DNA of 64,000 nt. Origin: Marinobacter sediminicola (lineage in GTDB: Bacteria; Pseudomonadota; Gammaproteobacteria; Pseudomonadales; Oleiphilaceae). Position numbers and translations under genes: made by a program. The notes beneath the pieces are model-generated. The model was not told where the DNA came from. It did no database searches and saw only the letters and a program-made list of their open reading frames with translations. Below, in pieces: positions 24,711-33,179 of this stretch. Every line of letters begins with the position of its first letter. Positions within the stretch are counted from its first letter, which is position 1. The stretch covers positions 186,001-250,000 of the forward strand of contig NZ_JAVIXR010000003.1 of the NCBI RefSeq assembly GCF_031157525.1. The letters run 5' to 3'.

Positions 24711-25603
24711 ATGAAGTAAGGGACGGTGCCAGCGGTGCTTTGGGCCTGGCATTCCAGAAATATGGCATTGTCTGGCCGAAAACGGTGACCATTCGTTTTC
24801 TGGGCTTGTTTGACACTGTTGCAGCCGTTGTAGACATACTGGACGCCGACTTTTCAGCCCACAATGCTCATAATGGCAAGGTGCGCGTGGACATTGCCGC
24901 CGACGCGGTGAAGCGGGCCGTGCATCTGACCGCCCGGGATGAATGGCGCCACAACTTTTCCCTCAACAGCCTACGAGCGCCGGATGGCAGCCTGCCGGGT
25001 CACTTTGACGAGTGGGTGCTGCCCGGTGCCCATTCCGACATAGGTGGCGGATACCCGAATAACTTCCATGAACGCATTCAGGTAGCCTTGCCCCGCAGGT
25101 TTACTGGCCGCTTCCCCAGAGACAGTTATGAGTACACAAGAATCCTGATGGATCGCAAGCGCATAGTCAGCGAAGGCTGGTTGGGGCCATACAACCCGGG
25201 CGGCACACTAACCATTGAAGAAGCGTATCGGCGGCAGCTGAAAGAGGGGGAAGTGGAACTGCAATTCCGCCTCTGGCTGGATCGAAGGGTACAGGCTGAA
25301 TATTCCCGAATTGCCTTGCGGCAGATGTACCGGCTAGCAAAAGATTCGGGCGTTCCGTTTAAAAAATTGAACCCCGACGTGGAGAAATACGTCCTTCCAG
25401 ACGAACTCCAATCCATCGCCACCCGCATCACCCTTCACATCAACGAAGGTCGGCCCCTGAAACTGCCTGTTAAAGAGGAAGCTCTGCTCCGCCAGCGCTA
25501 TATTCACCATTCAGCCCATTACCAGGTTTCCGGGCCACTTTTCCCATTCAAACCTGCCTCCGACCAAGTGCGGGGCGTGCATCCCAATAAGGGGCTCCAA
25601 TGA
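24707..25603 (+). pseudogene. Tle1-like T6SS phospholipase, C-terminal fragment
   Basis: The frame is open from 24668. It begins with NGISRGAATARHF, the GxSRGA nucleophile motif of Tle1 lipases, with the active Ser codon at 24677-24679. It continues through LGLFDTVAAV (catalytic Asp) and PGAHSDIGGGY (catalytic His). The first ATG, at 24707, lies after the nucleophile, so this fragment alone could not be an active enzyme. Sequence beyond the lesions is otherwise well preserved, so decay is recent or the frameshift is a homopolymer sequencing error. The end overlaps the immunity lipoprotein start (ATGA). Confidence 0.8.
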
Positions 25604-26211
25604 TCAATAAGCTCGCGATACTCTTCATTGTGTTCTGCACAAGCGCCTTATCGGTTGGCTGCTCTCTGGCCAGTACTCCAAAGTGGGATCGACCAGTAAC
25701 TTACAGTGCTCGAGTGGCCGTCCCACGCCATTACGATGCCTGGGTTAAGCAACTAAGGTTTGAAGCAACAGGTGAGCGCGCCTGGTGGTGGCCGGTCGGT
25801 ATCACCAGCTGTTGTTGGAGAGCTCCCGGAAGGTCAGGCGGCAAGCTGGAACCCATGCCCGACTACATCCACGTCACCTGGTTTTCCTTTGCCGAACAGC
25901 AACCCTATACGCGGTTGATCCATATCCCGGATCCCGAAGCCCTGCGTGAACGCATGGAGCAACCCGCACCTGTAAATAAATGGGGGAAACACCATAACTT
26001 ACCTCGATATAACCTGGTTTTAGGGCTTGCCCCTGGTGGTACAGTTGTCCTGTGGATTATGAACTGGGCGGAGACGGCCATCGAAGTGGGGCGGTATAAA
26101 GCCGTGCCTTTTGAGGATGAAAAAAATGACTATTCGACATGGGTTGAAGATTACCTGAAAGAGCATGGGGAATACCTTGAACAACATGGCCTCCAGCTCG
26201 ACCGCTGGTGA
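25600..26211 (+). CDS. DUF2931-like lipoprotein, probable Tle1 immunity protein
   Basis: The 203-residue protein has a lipoprotein signal peptide with a lipobox ending SVGC (residues 18-21). The mature part resembles DUF2931-type lipoproteins (Trp-rich WWWPVGITSCCW, then IHVTWFSFAEQQPYTR). Periplasmic lipoproteins of this kind serve as immunity proteins to Tle1 phospholipase effectors and are encoded just downstream of them. Here the ATG overlaps the effector stop in an ATGA junction at 25600-25603. The gene is intact although the effector is broken, as expected if immunity to siblings is still selected, or if decay is recent. Confidence 0.75.
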   Translation: MINKLAILFIVFCTSALSVGCSLASTPKWDRPVTYSARVAVPRHYDAWVKQLRFEATGERAWWWPVGITSCCWRAPGRSGGKLEPMPDYIHVTWFSFAEQQPYTRLIHIPDPEALRERMEQPAPVNKWGKHHNLPRYNLVLGLAPGGTVVLWIMNWAETAIEVGRYKAVPFEDEKNDYSTWVEDYLKEHGEYLEQHGLQLDRW

Positions 26212-26233
26212 AGACTGCCTGCAAAGGGAAAGC

Positions 26234-26266
26234 CCTGCCGCCGAAAAGGTGCCGGGCGTGCATCCC
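26234..26266 (+). repeat. Diverged duplicate of the effector gene's 3' tail
   Basis: The 33 bp here match 25553-25585, the tail of the Tle1-like gene, at 28 of 33 positions by eye; the shared core is GGGCGTGCATCCC. In the frame matching the effector tail it would read PAAEKVPGVHP against PASDQVRGVHP. It sits just after the immunity gene stop and before the LOG gene stop. It suggests that a second effector-immunity unit once followed and was lost, leaving only its tail. Confidence 0.45.
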
Positions 26267-26269
26267 GCC

Positions 26270-26830
26270 TCAGGTCCACTTTTCCTGCGGCGCCGTGTAG
26301 CCATTAAAGCCCTCAATCAGCGCCGCCGGTGTATCGGCCAACACAATCATGTCGAGGTATTGCTGCTTGACGAATCCGGAAGCCACCATGGTTTTAACCA
26401 TCTCAAGCTGCGCGTCGTAAAACCCTTTCACATTATAGAAAGCGCAGGGCTTTCTGTGAAAACCAAGCTGCCCCCAGGTCCACACCTCGAAGATCTCTTC
26501 CAGTGTGCCAATGCCCCCTGGCAGCGCCACAAAACCATCGGCCAACTCTGCCATCTTCGCTTTGCGCTCATGCATGCTGTCTACAACAAAAAGCTCTGTA
26601 AGACCCGGATGCGCCAGCTCCCTGTTAACCAGATGCTGCGGAATCACGCCAAAAACCTTGCCTCCGGCTGCCAATACCGCATCAGCAACAACGCCCATAA
26701 GGCCAACATGCCCGCCACCAAACACCAGGTCTATCCCGTTATTACCGAAGAACTCGCCCAGCTCTCTGGCCTTTTCAATATAGAGCGGCTCATTACCTGA
26801 ACGGGAACCACAGTAAACTGCTACTTTCAT
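26270..26830 (-). CDS. LOG family protein (cytokinin riboside phosphoribohydrolase-like)
   Basis: The 186-residue protein has the LOG signature PGGIGTLEE (in FVALPGGIGTLEEIFEVWTW) and the early GGGHVGLMG loop. LOG proteins cleave nucleoside 5'-monophosphates to base and ribose phosphate; in bacteria the main role is probably nucleotide turnover rather than cytokinin supply. The start at 26830 follows AGGAAG and gives the usual MKVAVYCGSRSG N-terminus. It is divergent from ndh and convergent with the immunity lipoprotein gene. Confidence 0.92.
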   Translation of the reverse strand: MKVAVYCGSRSGNEPLYIEKARELGEFFGNNGIDLVFGGGHVGLMGVVADAVLAAGGKVFGVIPQHLVNRELAHPGLTELFVVDSMHERKAKMAELADGFVALPGGIGTLEEIFEVWTWGQLGFHRKPCAFYNVKGFYDAQLEMVKTMVASGFVKQQYLDMIVLADTPAALIEGFNGYTAPQEKWT

Positions 26831-26961
26831 ATCTTCCTGTCTCTTGCTGTATTTCAAATGATTAATGGGCCTTCCGACCAATTGTGCAGCCTGCCCGGCG
26901 CGCGTTAGTATTATCCCCGCAGCACCCGTATCCTACCTGTAAGCTAGCCCCAGTGACGACA

Positions 26962-26991
26962 GCCAAGCGTTTTTCCGCAAGAGCGTTTGGC
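26962..26991 (+). promoter_or_regulatory. Stem-loop in the ndh leader
   Basis: GCCAAGCG (26962-26969) can pair with CGTTTGGC (26984-26991) with one wobble, followed by TTTCATT, ending 26 bases before the ndh start. It could be a weak leader attenuator, or an operator read as an inverted repeat. Nothing else in the gap explains it; the role is a guess. Confidence 0.3.
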
Positions 26992-27017
26992 TTTCATTAC
27001 TTAAAGGTCTGAACGCT

Positions 27018-28328
27018 ATGGATAACCTTCATCACATTGTGGTGGTCGGCGGTGGTGCCGGCGGCCTCGAGCTTGTTACCAGCTTGGGTAAAAAACTCGG
27101 CAAAAAGGGCAAAGCCCGCATTACGCTTGTTGATGCCGGCCTGACCCATGTGTGGAAACCCCTCCTGCACGAAGTAGCCTCTGGCTCGCTGGACGCCAAC
27201 TCAAACGAAGTGAACTACCGGGCCCACGCCCGCAAACACCACTACGAATTCCAACTCGGCCGCATGAACAACCTCAACCGCCAAGCCAAAGAGCTGGTCA
27301 TCGCGCCCTTTGTTGATGAGGACGGCATTGAAGTAGTACCTGAACGCCGCCTGAAGTACGACACACTGGTGATTGCCGTGGGCAGTACCGCTAACGACTT
27401 TGGCACCCCGGGCGCACAAGAGAACTGCCTGTTCCTGGACAGCCTCAAACAGGCCCGGCGCTTCCACAATCTGATGCTCAACGCCTTTCTGCGAAAAAAC
27501 CACGAAGCCATGCAAGGCGGGGCTCACGCGCTCAATATAAGCATTATAGGCGCAGGCGCCACAGGTGTTGAGCTGGCTGCAGAGCTGCGAACGGCATCAC
27601 GGGAACTGCCTGTATACGGCATGAACCACCTGAAAGCCTCTGATGTATCCATTACCGTAATTGAAGCCGCCGACCGCATTCTGCCCGCACTCCCGGGCAG
27701 GCTATCGGCAGCCGCCACAAAAGAGTTGAGCCGCCAGCATGTGAAAGTACTCAACGGCCAGCCCGTAAGCGAAATCCGCCCCGGCCTTGTGATACTGAAA
27801 GACGGCACCGAACTGCCCTCGGAAATGACCATCTGGGCCGCCGGCATCAAGGCGCCTGCGTTTTTGGCCAACCTTGATGGGCTCGAATCCAACCGCAGCA
27901 ACCAGCTAATAGTGCACCAGACCCTGCAAACCACCCAGGATGCAGACATCTTCGCCTTTGGCGACTGCGCCGCCTGCCCACAGCCAGATTCTGACCGCCC
28001 CGTAGCACCCCGCGCCCAGGCTGCACACCAACAAGCCGACACCCTGTTTAAAACTCTGTGCAACAGGCTGGAAGGCAAAGATGCCGTACCCTTCGTGTAC
28101 AACGACTACGGCTCGCTGATCAACTTCAGCCACTACACCGCCGTAGGCAACCTGATGGGCAACCTCTCTGGCCGTAGTATGTACATTGAAGGCAAGGTAG
28201 CCCGGCTGTTTTATGTATCGCTATACCGCATGCACCAGGTGGCGGTGCACGGTTTTCTGCGCACGGGCGTGATCTGGTTTATGGATAAGATTAGCCGGGC
28301 GATGCAGCCGAGGATGAAGTTGCATTGA
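27018..28328 (+). CDS. ndh: Type II NADH dehydrogenase
   Basis: Ndh passes electrons from NADH to quinone without pumping protons, at the inner face of the membrane. The 436-residue protein has the FAD motif VVVGGGAGGLELV (from residue 9), GLTHVWKPLLHEVASG, the NADH motif IIGAGATGVELAAEL, AAGIKAP, and the second FAD motif IFAFGDCAACP. The C-terminus has an amphipathic region expected to anchor it to the membrane. It is transcribed alone and ends at a strong intrinsic terminator. The 5' region shared with the LOG gene is 187 bp. Confidence 0.95.
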   Translation: MDNLHHIVVVGGGAGGLELVTSLGKKLGKKGKARITLVDAGLTHVWKPLLHEVASGSLDANSNEVNYRAHARKHHYEFQLGRMNNLNRQAKELVIAPFVDEDGIEVVPERRLKYDTLVIAVGSTANDFGTPGAQENCLFLDSLKQARRFHNLMLNAFLRKNHEAMQGGAHALNISIIGAGATGVELAAELRTASRELPVYGMNHLKASDVSITVIEAADRILPALPGRLSAAATKELSRQHVKVLNGQPVSEIRPGLVILKDGTELPSEMTIWAAGIKAPAFLANLDGLESNRSNQLIVHQTLQTTQDADIFAFGDCAACPQPDSDRPVAPRAQAAHQQADTLFKTLCNRLEGKDAVPFVYNDYGSLINFSHYTAVGNLMGNLSGRSMYIEGKVARLFYVSLYRMHQVAVHGFLRTGVIWFMDKISRAMQPRMKLH

Positions 28329-28400
28329 TTGATTCTCGGCTAAAACCTGAAGGTCTCAGGTTCTTCAAAAACCCAACGCTTTGCCAATAAAATCATGATG

Positions 28401-28437
28401 AAAAAGCCGCCCGAATTTGTGACTTGGGCGGCTTTTT
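28401..28437 (+). terminator. Intrinsic terminator after ndh
   Basis: AAAAAGCCGCCC (28401-28412) and GGGCGGCTTTTT (28426-28437) form a 12-bp stem with a 13-nt loop; the T-run is part of the stem and A/T symmetric. It closes the ndh transcript and could act in both directions. It also marks the left edge of the defence island. Confidence 0.85.
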
Positions 28438-28503
28438 AACGTTGCAAACATTAACTCCCCAGAGTACTGTACATAAACACAGTATTCATTATAGGGAGCC
28501 CCC

Positions 28504-28911
28504 ATGAAGAAGGAACTTCAAACCTCAAAAAGCGTTCTGGATGAAGGCATCGACAGAACTCTTCGTCTCAATATCCCGATTCCAAACCCGGACACGGTTA
28601 CACCCGAGGACGTAATCCGCTATCGAGTGCTCGTCGCTCACGCCTGGATAGAGCGGGATATTAAATTCAACTTTTTACCCGATGACATTCCTGATTTTGC
28701 CACGATTGGAGACTATTGCGATCACAACATGTATCTGCTGGACGAAGCCCTACACGGCTCCAAAGTTGGCAGCTTTTATGAGTGGGACTGGGATGTGCAG
28801 AAAATATGCGACCACTTCAATGCCGTCGCAGATGCTCTCAGTATGTGGTTAGCATCAGGTCGAAAAGGAAGCGCTGCAGACTACATTGATATCGAAGCTT
28901 CATTTAGCTGA
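28504..28911 (+). CDS. Uncharacterised 135-residue protein at the island edge
   Basis: I do not recognise this protein. It is acidic, soluble, mostly helical in look, with no signal peptide or membrane segment; a DxxxDxxxHxM-like stretch (IGDYCDHNMYLLDEAL) stands out. GGGAG lies seven bases before the ATG. It lies between the ndh terminator and vsr, is convergent with vsr, and could be either the last core gene or cargo of the defence island. Confidence 0.65.
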   Translation: MKKELQTSKSVLDEGIDRTLRLNIPIPNPDTVTPEDVIRYRVLVAHAWIERDIKFNFLPDDIPDFATIGDYCDHNMYLLDEALHGSKVGSFYEWDWDVQKICDHFNAVADALSMWLASGRKGSAADYIDIEASFS

Positions 28912-28917
28912 GAAAAC

Positions 28918-29376
28918 TCATGGCCGAGCTGGGCTGGTTTCACCAAAACAGCTCAACCCAGTTATCCAGCTTGATAGTTCGTCGATGACTGGCGCAAGGG
29001 ATTCAGCGCGTGCGTTCTTTATTGAACACTCCCACAGAATGAAAACCCGCCAGCCTTGATCCAGCAGTGTTTCGATGCTTTTGCGGTCACGCTCCTGATT
29101 AGCACCAATCTTTGAACGCCAGAACTCTGGCCGAGTTTTAGGCCATTTGAACAGGTGACAGCTGTGGCCGTGCCAAAAACACCCATTGATGAAAACCACA
29201 GCGTTGTAGCGCGGAAGCGTAATGTCTGGTTTCCCGGCAAGATCCTTACGATGAAGGCGATACCGGAATCCCCTAGCATGCAGCGCTTGTCGAACAACAA
29301 GCTCCGGCTTGGTGTTTTTGCCACGGATTCCGGACATCATTCGTGAGCGTGTATGCTTATCAACAATGTCAGTCAT
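28918..29376 (-). CDS. vsr: Very short patch repair endonuclease Vsr
   Basis: Vsr nicks next to T:G mismatches that arise when 5-methylcytosine deaminates, protecting sites methylated by a companion cytosine methylase. The 152-residue protein matches the family: DKHTRSRMMSGIRGKNTKPE at the start, catalytic Asp51 in KPDITLP, His69 in FWHGH, and zinc-site cysteines 66 and 73. It is divergent from the cytosine methyltransferase gene across 72 bp, which is the expected partner. Confidence 0.95.
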   Translation of the reverse strand: MTDIVDKHTRSRMMSGIRGKNTKPELVVRQALHARGFRYRLHRKDLAGKPDITLPRYNAVVFINGCFWHGHSCHLFKWPKTRPEFWRSKIGANQERDRKSIETLLDQGWRVFILWECSIKNARAESLAPVIDELSSWITGLSCFGETSPARP

Positions 29377-29448
29377 CTGATATTAAAACCTGGAATTCAT
29401 TCAAAGGCCTGGTATGCTAGTGCGCCACCAAATCTCGGTGATCATCTC

Positions 29449-31011
29449 ATGAAAAACCAAATCAAAATAATTGATCTTTTCGCTGGCCCCGGTGGCTTAG
29501 GGGAAGGATTTTCAGCTCTTGAGACCGAGAACGGAGATTTCCCATTTCAAATCGCAGCCTCCGTAGAAATGGAGCCCAACGCGCATAAAACGCTAACGCT
29601 CAGAGCATTCTTTCGCCAGTTTCGAGGCAAAGAAGTGCCAAAGGAATATTACGACTACGTCCGTTCAGGCGGCAGGGGTGACCTGGACGAAGTTTTCAGC
29701 GAGTACCTTGAGCAGCTCCAGGCAGCAAAGGATGAAACCCTGGGTGGGCCAAAAGCTCTCGGCAGCGAAGACCACGATGAAATTTTTCAGGCAATAGAGG
29801 ACGCTCTCAAAAATCATAAGGGGCCAACAGTCGTTATTGGAGGTCCCCCTTGCCAGGCCTACTCGTTAGTCGGGAGGGCCAGAAATAAGGGCAACAAGTC
29901 TTATCAACCAGAGGAAGACGCCAGGCATTTCCTTTATCAGGAATACCTCAAGGTACTCGACCTTGTGAACCCTGACGTTTTCGTGATGGAGAACGTAAAG
30001 GGCATCCTGACAGCCAAGGTGAATGGAAATCCTATCTTCGAGGAGATCCAGAAGGACTTACGGCACCCCGGAAAAGCTGTTGGCAATCATGGCAGTGACG
30101 TTGAATACGATCTCTACCCATTGGCGGTGGAAATAGGTAAAGGGCGTGCTAAATACTCAGGTAAAGACTTCGTTATTCGAGCAGAAGAGTTTGGCATCCC
30201 CCAAGCTCGCCATCGAGTCATAATTCTGGGCGTGAGGAGAGACCATCAGCATAAAGTACCCAGCAGCCGACTCCTCGGACAGTGGCAGACAAACGAGTTA
30301 ATAACTGCCGACCAAGTCCTATATGACCTTCCCTCTCTGAGGAGCGGCCAAACCAAGGTTCTGAAGAACGATTATCAGGCATGGCTCGATAATCTGAAAA
30401 AGGCCGAAGGCCATGCGAGTTTAACACCCGCGCTCCGAAATGCGGCGAAGAAATATGCGCGGGAAGCTGGCAGTCGACCTAGTGTGGATCCAGGCCAAGG
30501 CCTGCCATTTGTAGAGCAAGCCGAAAAGAATCTACAACGAATGCCTGAAGCCTTACAGAAATGGTACTTGGACAAAGAGCTGGAGGGCGTCCCAAATCAT
30601 CAGGCAAGAAATCATATGCCGGAGGATCTGCACAGGTACTTTTATGCCAGCTGCTATGCGGAGATAAACGAAGGCCTATCTCCCAGGTCAGCGGACTATC
30701 CAGATGAACTGGCGCCCGCACATAAAAACTGGAAAAGTGGTCACTTTGCAGATCGATTTAAAGTGCAGTCTCGCCACAGAGTGGCCAGCACGGTAACCAG
30801 TCACATTTCAAAGGACGGGCACTACTTCATTCACTATGACCCTGCCCAGTGCCGCAGCCTTACGGTGCGTGAAGCCGCCAGGATTCAGACGTTTCCTGAC
30901 AATTATTTCTTCGAGGGAAACCGGACTCAGCAGTACGTTCAGGTCGGGAATGCCGTACCCCCTCTATTGGCTAAAAAGATTGCCTTGGTTGTTCATGAGC
31001 TTCTTTGCTAA
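29449..31011 (+). CDS. dcm: DNA (cytosine-5)-methyltransferase
   Basis: The 520-residue protein carries C5-methylase motifs in order: I (DLFAGPGGLGEGF), IV with catalytic Cys135 (GGPPCQAYS), VI (ENVKG, 181-185), VIII (QARHRV) and X (QVGNAVPPLLAKKIA). About 115 residues separate motifs I and IV, longer than in small type II enzymes. The target specificity cannot be read from sequence. The start at MKNQIKIIDLF (29449) is preferred; the 32 extra upstream codons lie in the vsr promoter gap. It probably marks self DNA for the adjoining Mza-type system. Family identification is secure; the symbol is generic. Confidence 0.92.
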   Translation: MKNQIKIIDLFAGPGGLGEGFSALETENGDFPFQIAASVEMEPNAHKTLTLRAFFRQFRGKEVPKEYYDYVRSGGRGDLDEVFSEYLEQLQAAKDETLGGPKALGSEDHDEIFQAIEDALKNHKGPTVVIGGPPCQAYSLVGRARNKGNKSYQPEEDARHFLYQEYLKVLDLVNPDVFVMENVKGILTAKVNGNPIFEEIQKDLRHPGKAVGNHGSDVEYDLYPLAVEIGKGRAKYSGKDFVIRAEEFGIPQARHRVIILGVRRDHQHKVPSSRLLGQWQTNELITADQVLYDLPSLRSGQTKVLKNDYQAWLDNLKKAEGHASLTPALRNAAKKYAREAGSRPSVDPGQGLPFVEQAEKNLQRMPEALQKWYLDKELEGVPNHQARNHMPEDLHRYFYASCYAEINEGLSPRSADYPDELAPAHKNWKSGHFADRFKVQSRHRVASTVTSHISKDGHYFIHYDPAQCRSLTVREAARIQTFPDNYFFEGNRTQQYVQVGNAVPPLLAKKIALVVHELLC

Positions 31012-31079
31012 TTGGTGAAGATGCAAAGGAAAAGCCAAGGACGTGTTGCATAACCAAGCATGCGTCGAGCATGTAACAG

Positions 31080-31101
31080 CTCCCCATGGCTACATGGGGA
31101 G
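31080..31101. terminator. Stem-loop between convergent dcm and AIPR genes
   Basis: CTCCCCATG (31080-31088) and CATGGGGAG (31093-31101) form a perfect 9-bp stem with a 4-nt GCTA loop in the 101-bp gap between two converging genes. There is no T-tract. Position and stability support a bidirectional terminator. Confidence 0.5.
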
Positions 31102-31112
31102 TCGCGAAGAAA

Positions 31113-33179
31113 TTAGCCTTGAAACCCCTCATCCTTTAGTTTATTCAGTGCCGATAGGGCAACAATGCATTGCTTTTCAGATGGCATTTTCCTAGGAATG
31201 GCCGCACAGGTTTCCACCACACCTAGTTCTTTCGGGGTCAACATGCCTCTTTCCCGAGCCCAATCTCGAGCTTTTGTCCAAAGGTGACCTCCCAGACGGT
31301 GAACCTCTATTTCTGCATTAACATTGCTATCAAGTTTTGCCTCTGCCTTTGCCTCCTTGACGCGACTCCTCGCTGCGCCCGCAGAAATTAACACGCGCTC
31401 AAATTTGTCCGGATAATTTACCTCTGCTTCAGTCAGCCACGTCCAACAAACCTCCTTCTTTGCCCATTCACTGGCATTTCGAACTCCCTCCGGCGGATGA
31501 TTTATTACATCTTGGGCAACTACCCCCGCTGCCAATAGTGCGGCTTTCAGAGTGAGTGAAACTTGCTGGCTCTTCCAAATCAGATCAAGATCTATTACTT
31601 GCCCATGTTGCTTTGCATCAAAAACAACTTTCGATATACCGTACGTAACGATATTAGCCCGGTACCCACCCTGATACCAATCAGCACTGGAGACGAGCTT
31701 TTCCATGGTGCGAAAGAGGATTGCTTTTGCTACTAATCGTTTAAACCATAGCTCATCAAAAACAGCACCCTCCTTACCCCAATTCTTTCCAATATTCTTT
31801 GCAAACTCCGCAAAATTTTTCTGCGCCCCACGGCTTACAATATGTGGCATGCATTCAAAGGTGTTCTCATACTTGGCAAGATCAGTTTTTGTGAAGAATT
31901 GGCTCCTTGGAAACTCAGCGTCGTATTTCTTTCTTTCTGTTGGAGTGCGACGGCCCCTTTCATCAGCATACTGACCTCTAGCGCGTTCATAAAACCACTT
32001 TGTTTCTCGATATCCATCCTCCCCGGCTGGGGCGAGTATGCGGCGGGAAAAGCCCTCAACCTGAATATGAAAGGGGTGATTCGCAAAAAAATCTGCAGCG
32101 TTAACTTTATTCTGACTGTTCGCGTATTCTGAGATGCGGGGTACAACATTTTCAGACTGAGAGCGAGGAACAATAGTGAGCTTCATCTGTACATGAACAT
32201 CGCTGAGCTGATCCTCAAACGTTTTTCTCGCAGCATGTAAGGAGGCCGTGGTCTGACCACCGTTAACAATTTGCAGGTTATCCGCGCGCACCATTTCGAG
32301 TCCCGAAGAGGTTTGCTTGATATCAACACCATCTGCAGTGGCACTTAATCCATTGTTGTACGAGAAAAACATATTAGGCTCATCTCGTATTGTATTTCTA
32401 ATGCCTTGGTTTACCTTACCTCTAGCTTGCAGGAAGCTTCGGACGTTTGCCTCGAGAAGGCGCGGCCCCCATTTTTCGTAAATACCAGCCAACTGCGCCC
32501 CCGGAATCACTGCTAGATAGCTTTCAAACGCCCCTTCTCCTCCGGATGCTCTCAGCACCGGAATACCACCACCAAAGTCACTCTCAAAATCAATGATAAG
32601 GTCTGCCCTAGCTTGACCTTGCTCCATGAACTGCTTTAAGCGTTTAAGATCCCAAACGCTAAGGGTGAGCTGCTTTCCATCAACCGCAGCAAGATTGTCA
32701 GCATCTGACCGGGCACTAAAATTCCCATTTGTCACAATGATTAACTTTACTTTTTGTACTGACTTCCATCTTGTGACAATCAGGTCTGCCAACCCAAAAC
32801 CGGCACTGGTCTCCTCCAGGCGATCCCGGAAATCAGCATTCAAACTGGCCAAGAGAAAATTATAGAGCTTATTTCGTAGTCGCTCCACATGCCCCTTATT
32901 GACCACTCGCACATCATCACTTAACGCAAAGTCACATAATATAAGGGTAAGAACATCAGAGTTTTCACCAGGGTCACCACCATAACCGTCGACTAATATA
33001 TGATGAAATGAATATTTTCCGTCATAATAGGCCCTGTTTGCTTCATCAATTTCACCAGCCTCTGATAAAAGCTCTGCCACTTTTTCAAAAAATGCTTCTG
33101 TAGTAACCACACCCAAAGCATCGGCATCACCTTGTATATCGGCAATCAATTCATGGTGAAAGCTATATAATTCATCCAT
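31113..33179 (-). CDS. AIPR family abortive-infection/phage-resistance protein
   Basis: The 688-residue protein matches the AIPR (abortive infection phage resistance) family, with the central conserved block FFSYNNGLSATADGVDI and LQIVNGGQTTASLHAAR, followed by ISEYANSQNKVNAADFFANHPFH. The N-terminal ~200 residues resemble a nuclease-like alpha/beta domain, but I see no certain catalytic set. The start at MDELYSFHHE (33179) overlaps the upstream gene by 8 bp. It is the last gene of the four-gene operon GHKL ATPase, Z1, DUF4420, AIPR, and is probably an effector of that antiphage system. Confidence 0.88.
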   Translation of the reverse strand: MDELYSFHHELIADIQGDADALGVVTTEAFFEKVAELLSEAGEIDEANRAYYDGKYSFHHILVDGYGGDPGENSDVLTLILCDFALSDDVRVVNKGHVERLRNKLYNFLLASLNADFRDRLEETSAGFGLADLIVTRWKSVQKVKLIIVTNGNFSARSDADNLAAVDGKQLTLSVWDLKRLKQFMEQGQARADLIIDFESDFGGGIPVLRASGGEGAFESYLAVIPGAQLAGIYEKWGPRLLEANVRSFLQARGKVNQGIRNTIRDEPNMFFSYNNGLSATADGVDIKQTSSGLEMVRADNLQIVNGGQTTASLHAARKTFEDQLSDVHVQMKLTIVPRSQSENVVPRISEYANSQNKVNAADFFANHPFHIQVEGFSRRILAPAGEDGYRETKWFYERARGQYADERGRRTPTERKKYDAEFPRSQFFTKTDLAKYENTFECMPHIVSRGAQKNFAEFAKNIGKNWGKEGAVFDELWFKRLVAKAILFRTMEKLVSSADWYQGGYRANIVTYGISKVVFDAKQHGQVIDLDLIWKSQQVSLTLKAALLAAGVVAQDVINHPPEGVRNASEWAKKEVCWTWLTEAEVNYPDKFERVLISAGAARSRVKEAKAEAKLDSNVNAEIEVHRLGGHLWTKARDWARERGMLTPKELGVVETCAAIPRKMPSEKQCIVALSALNKLKDEGFQG

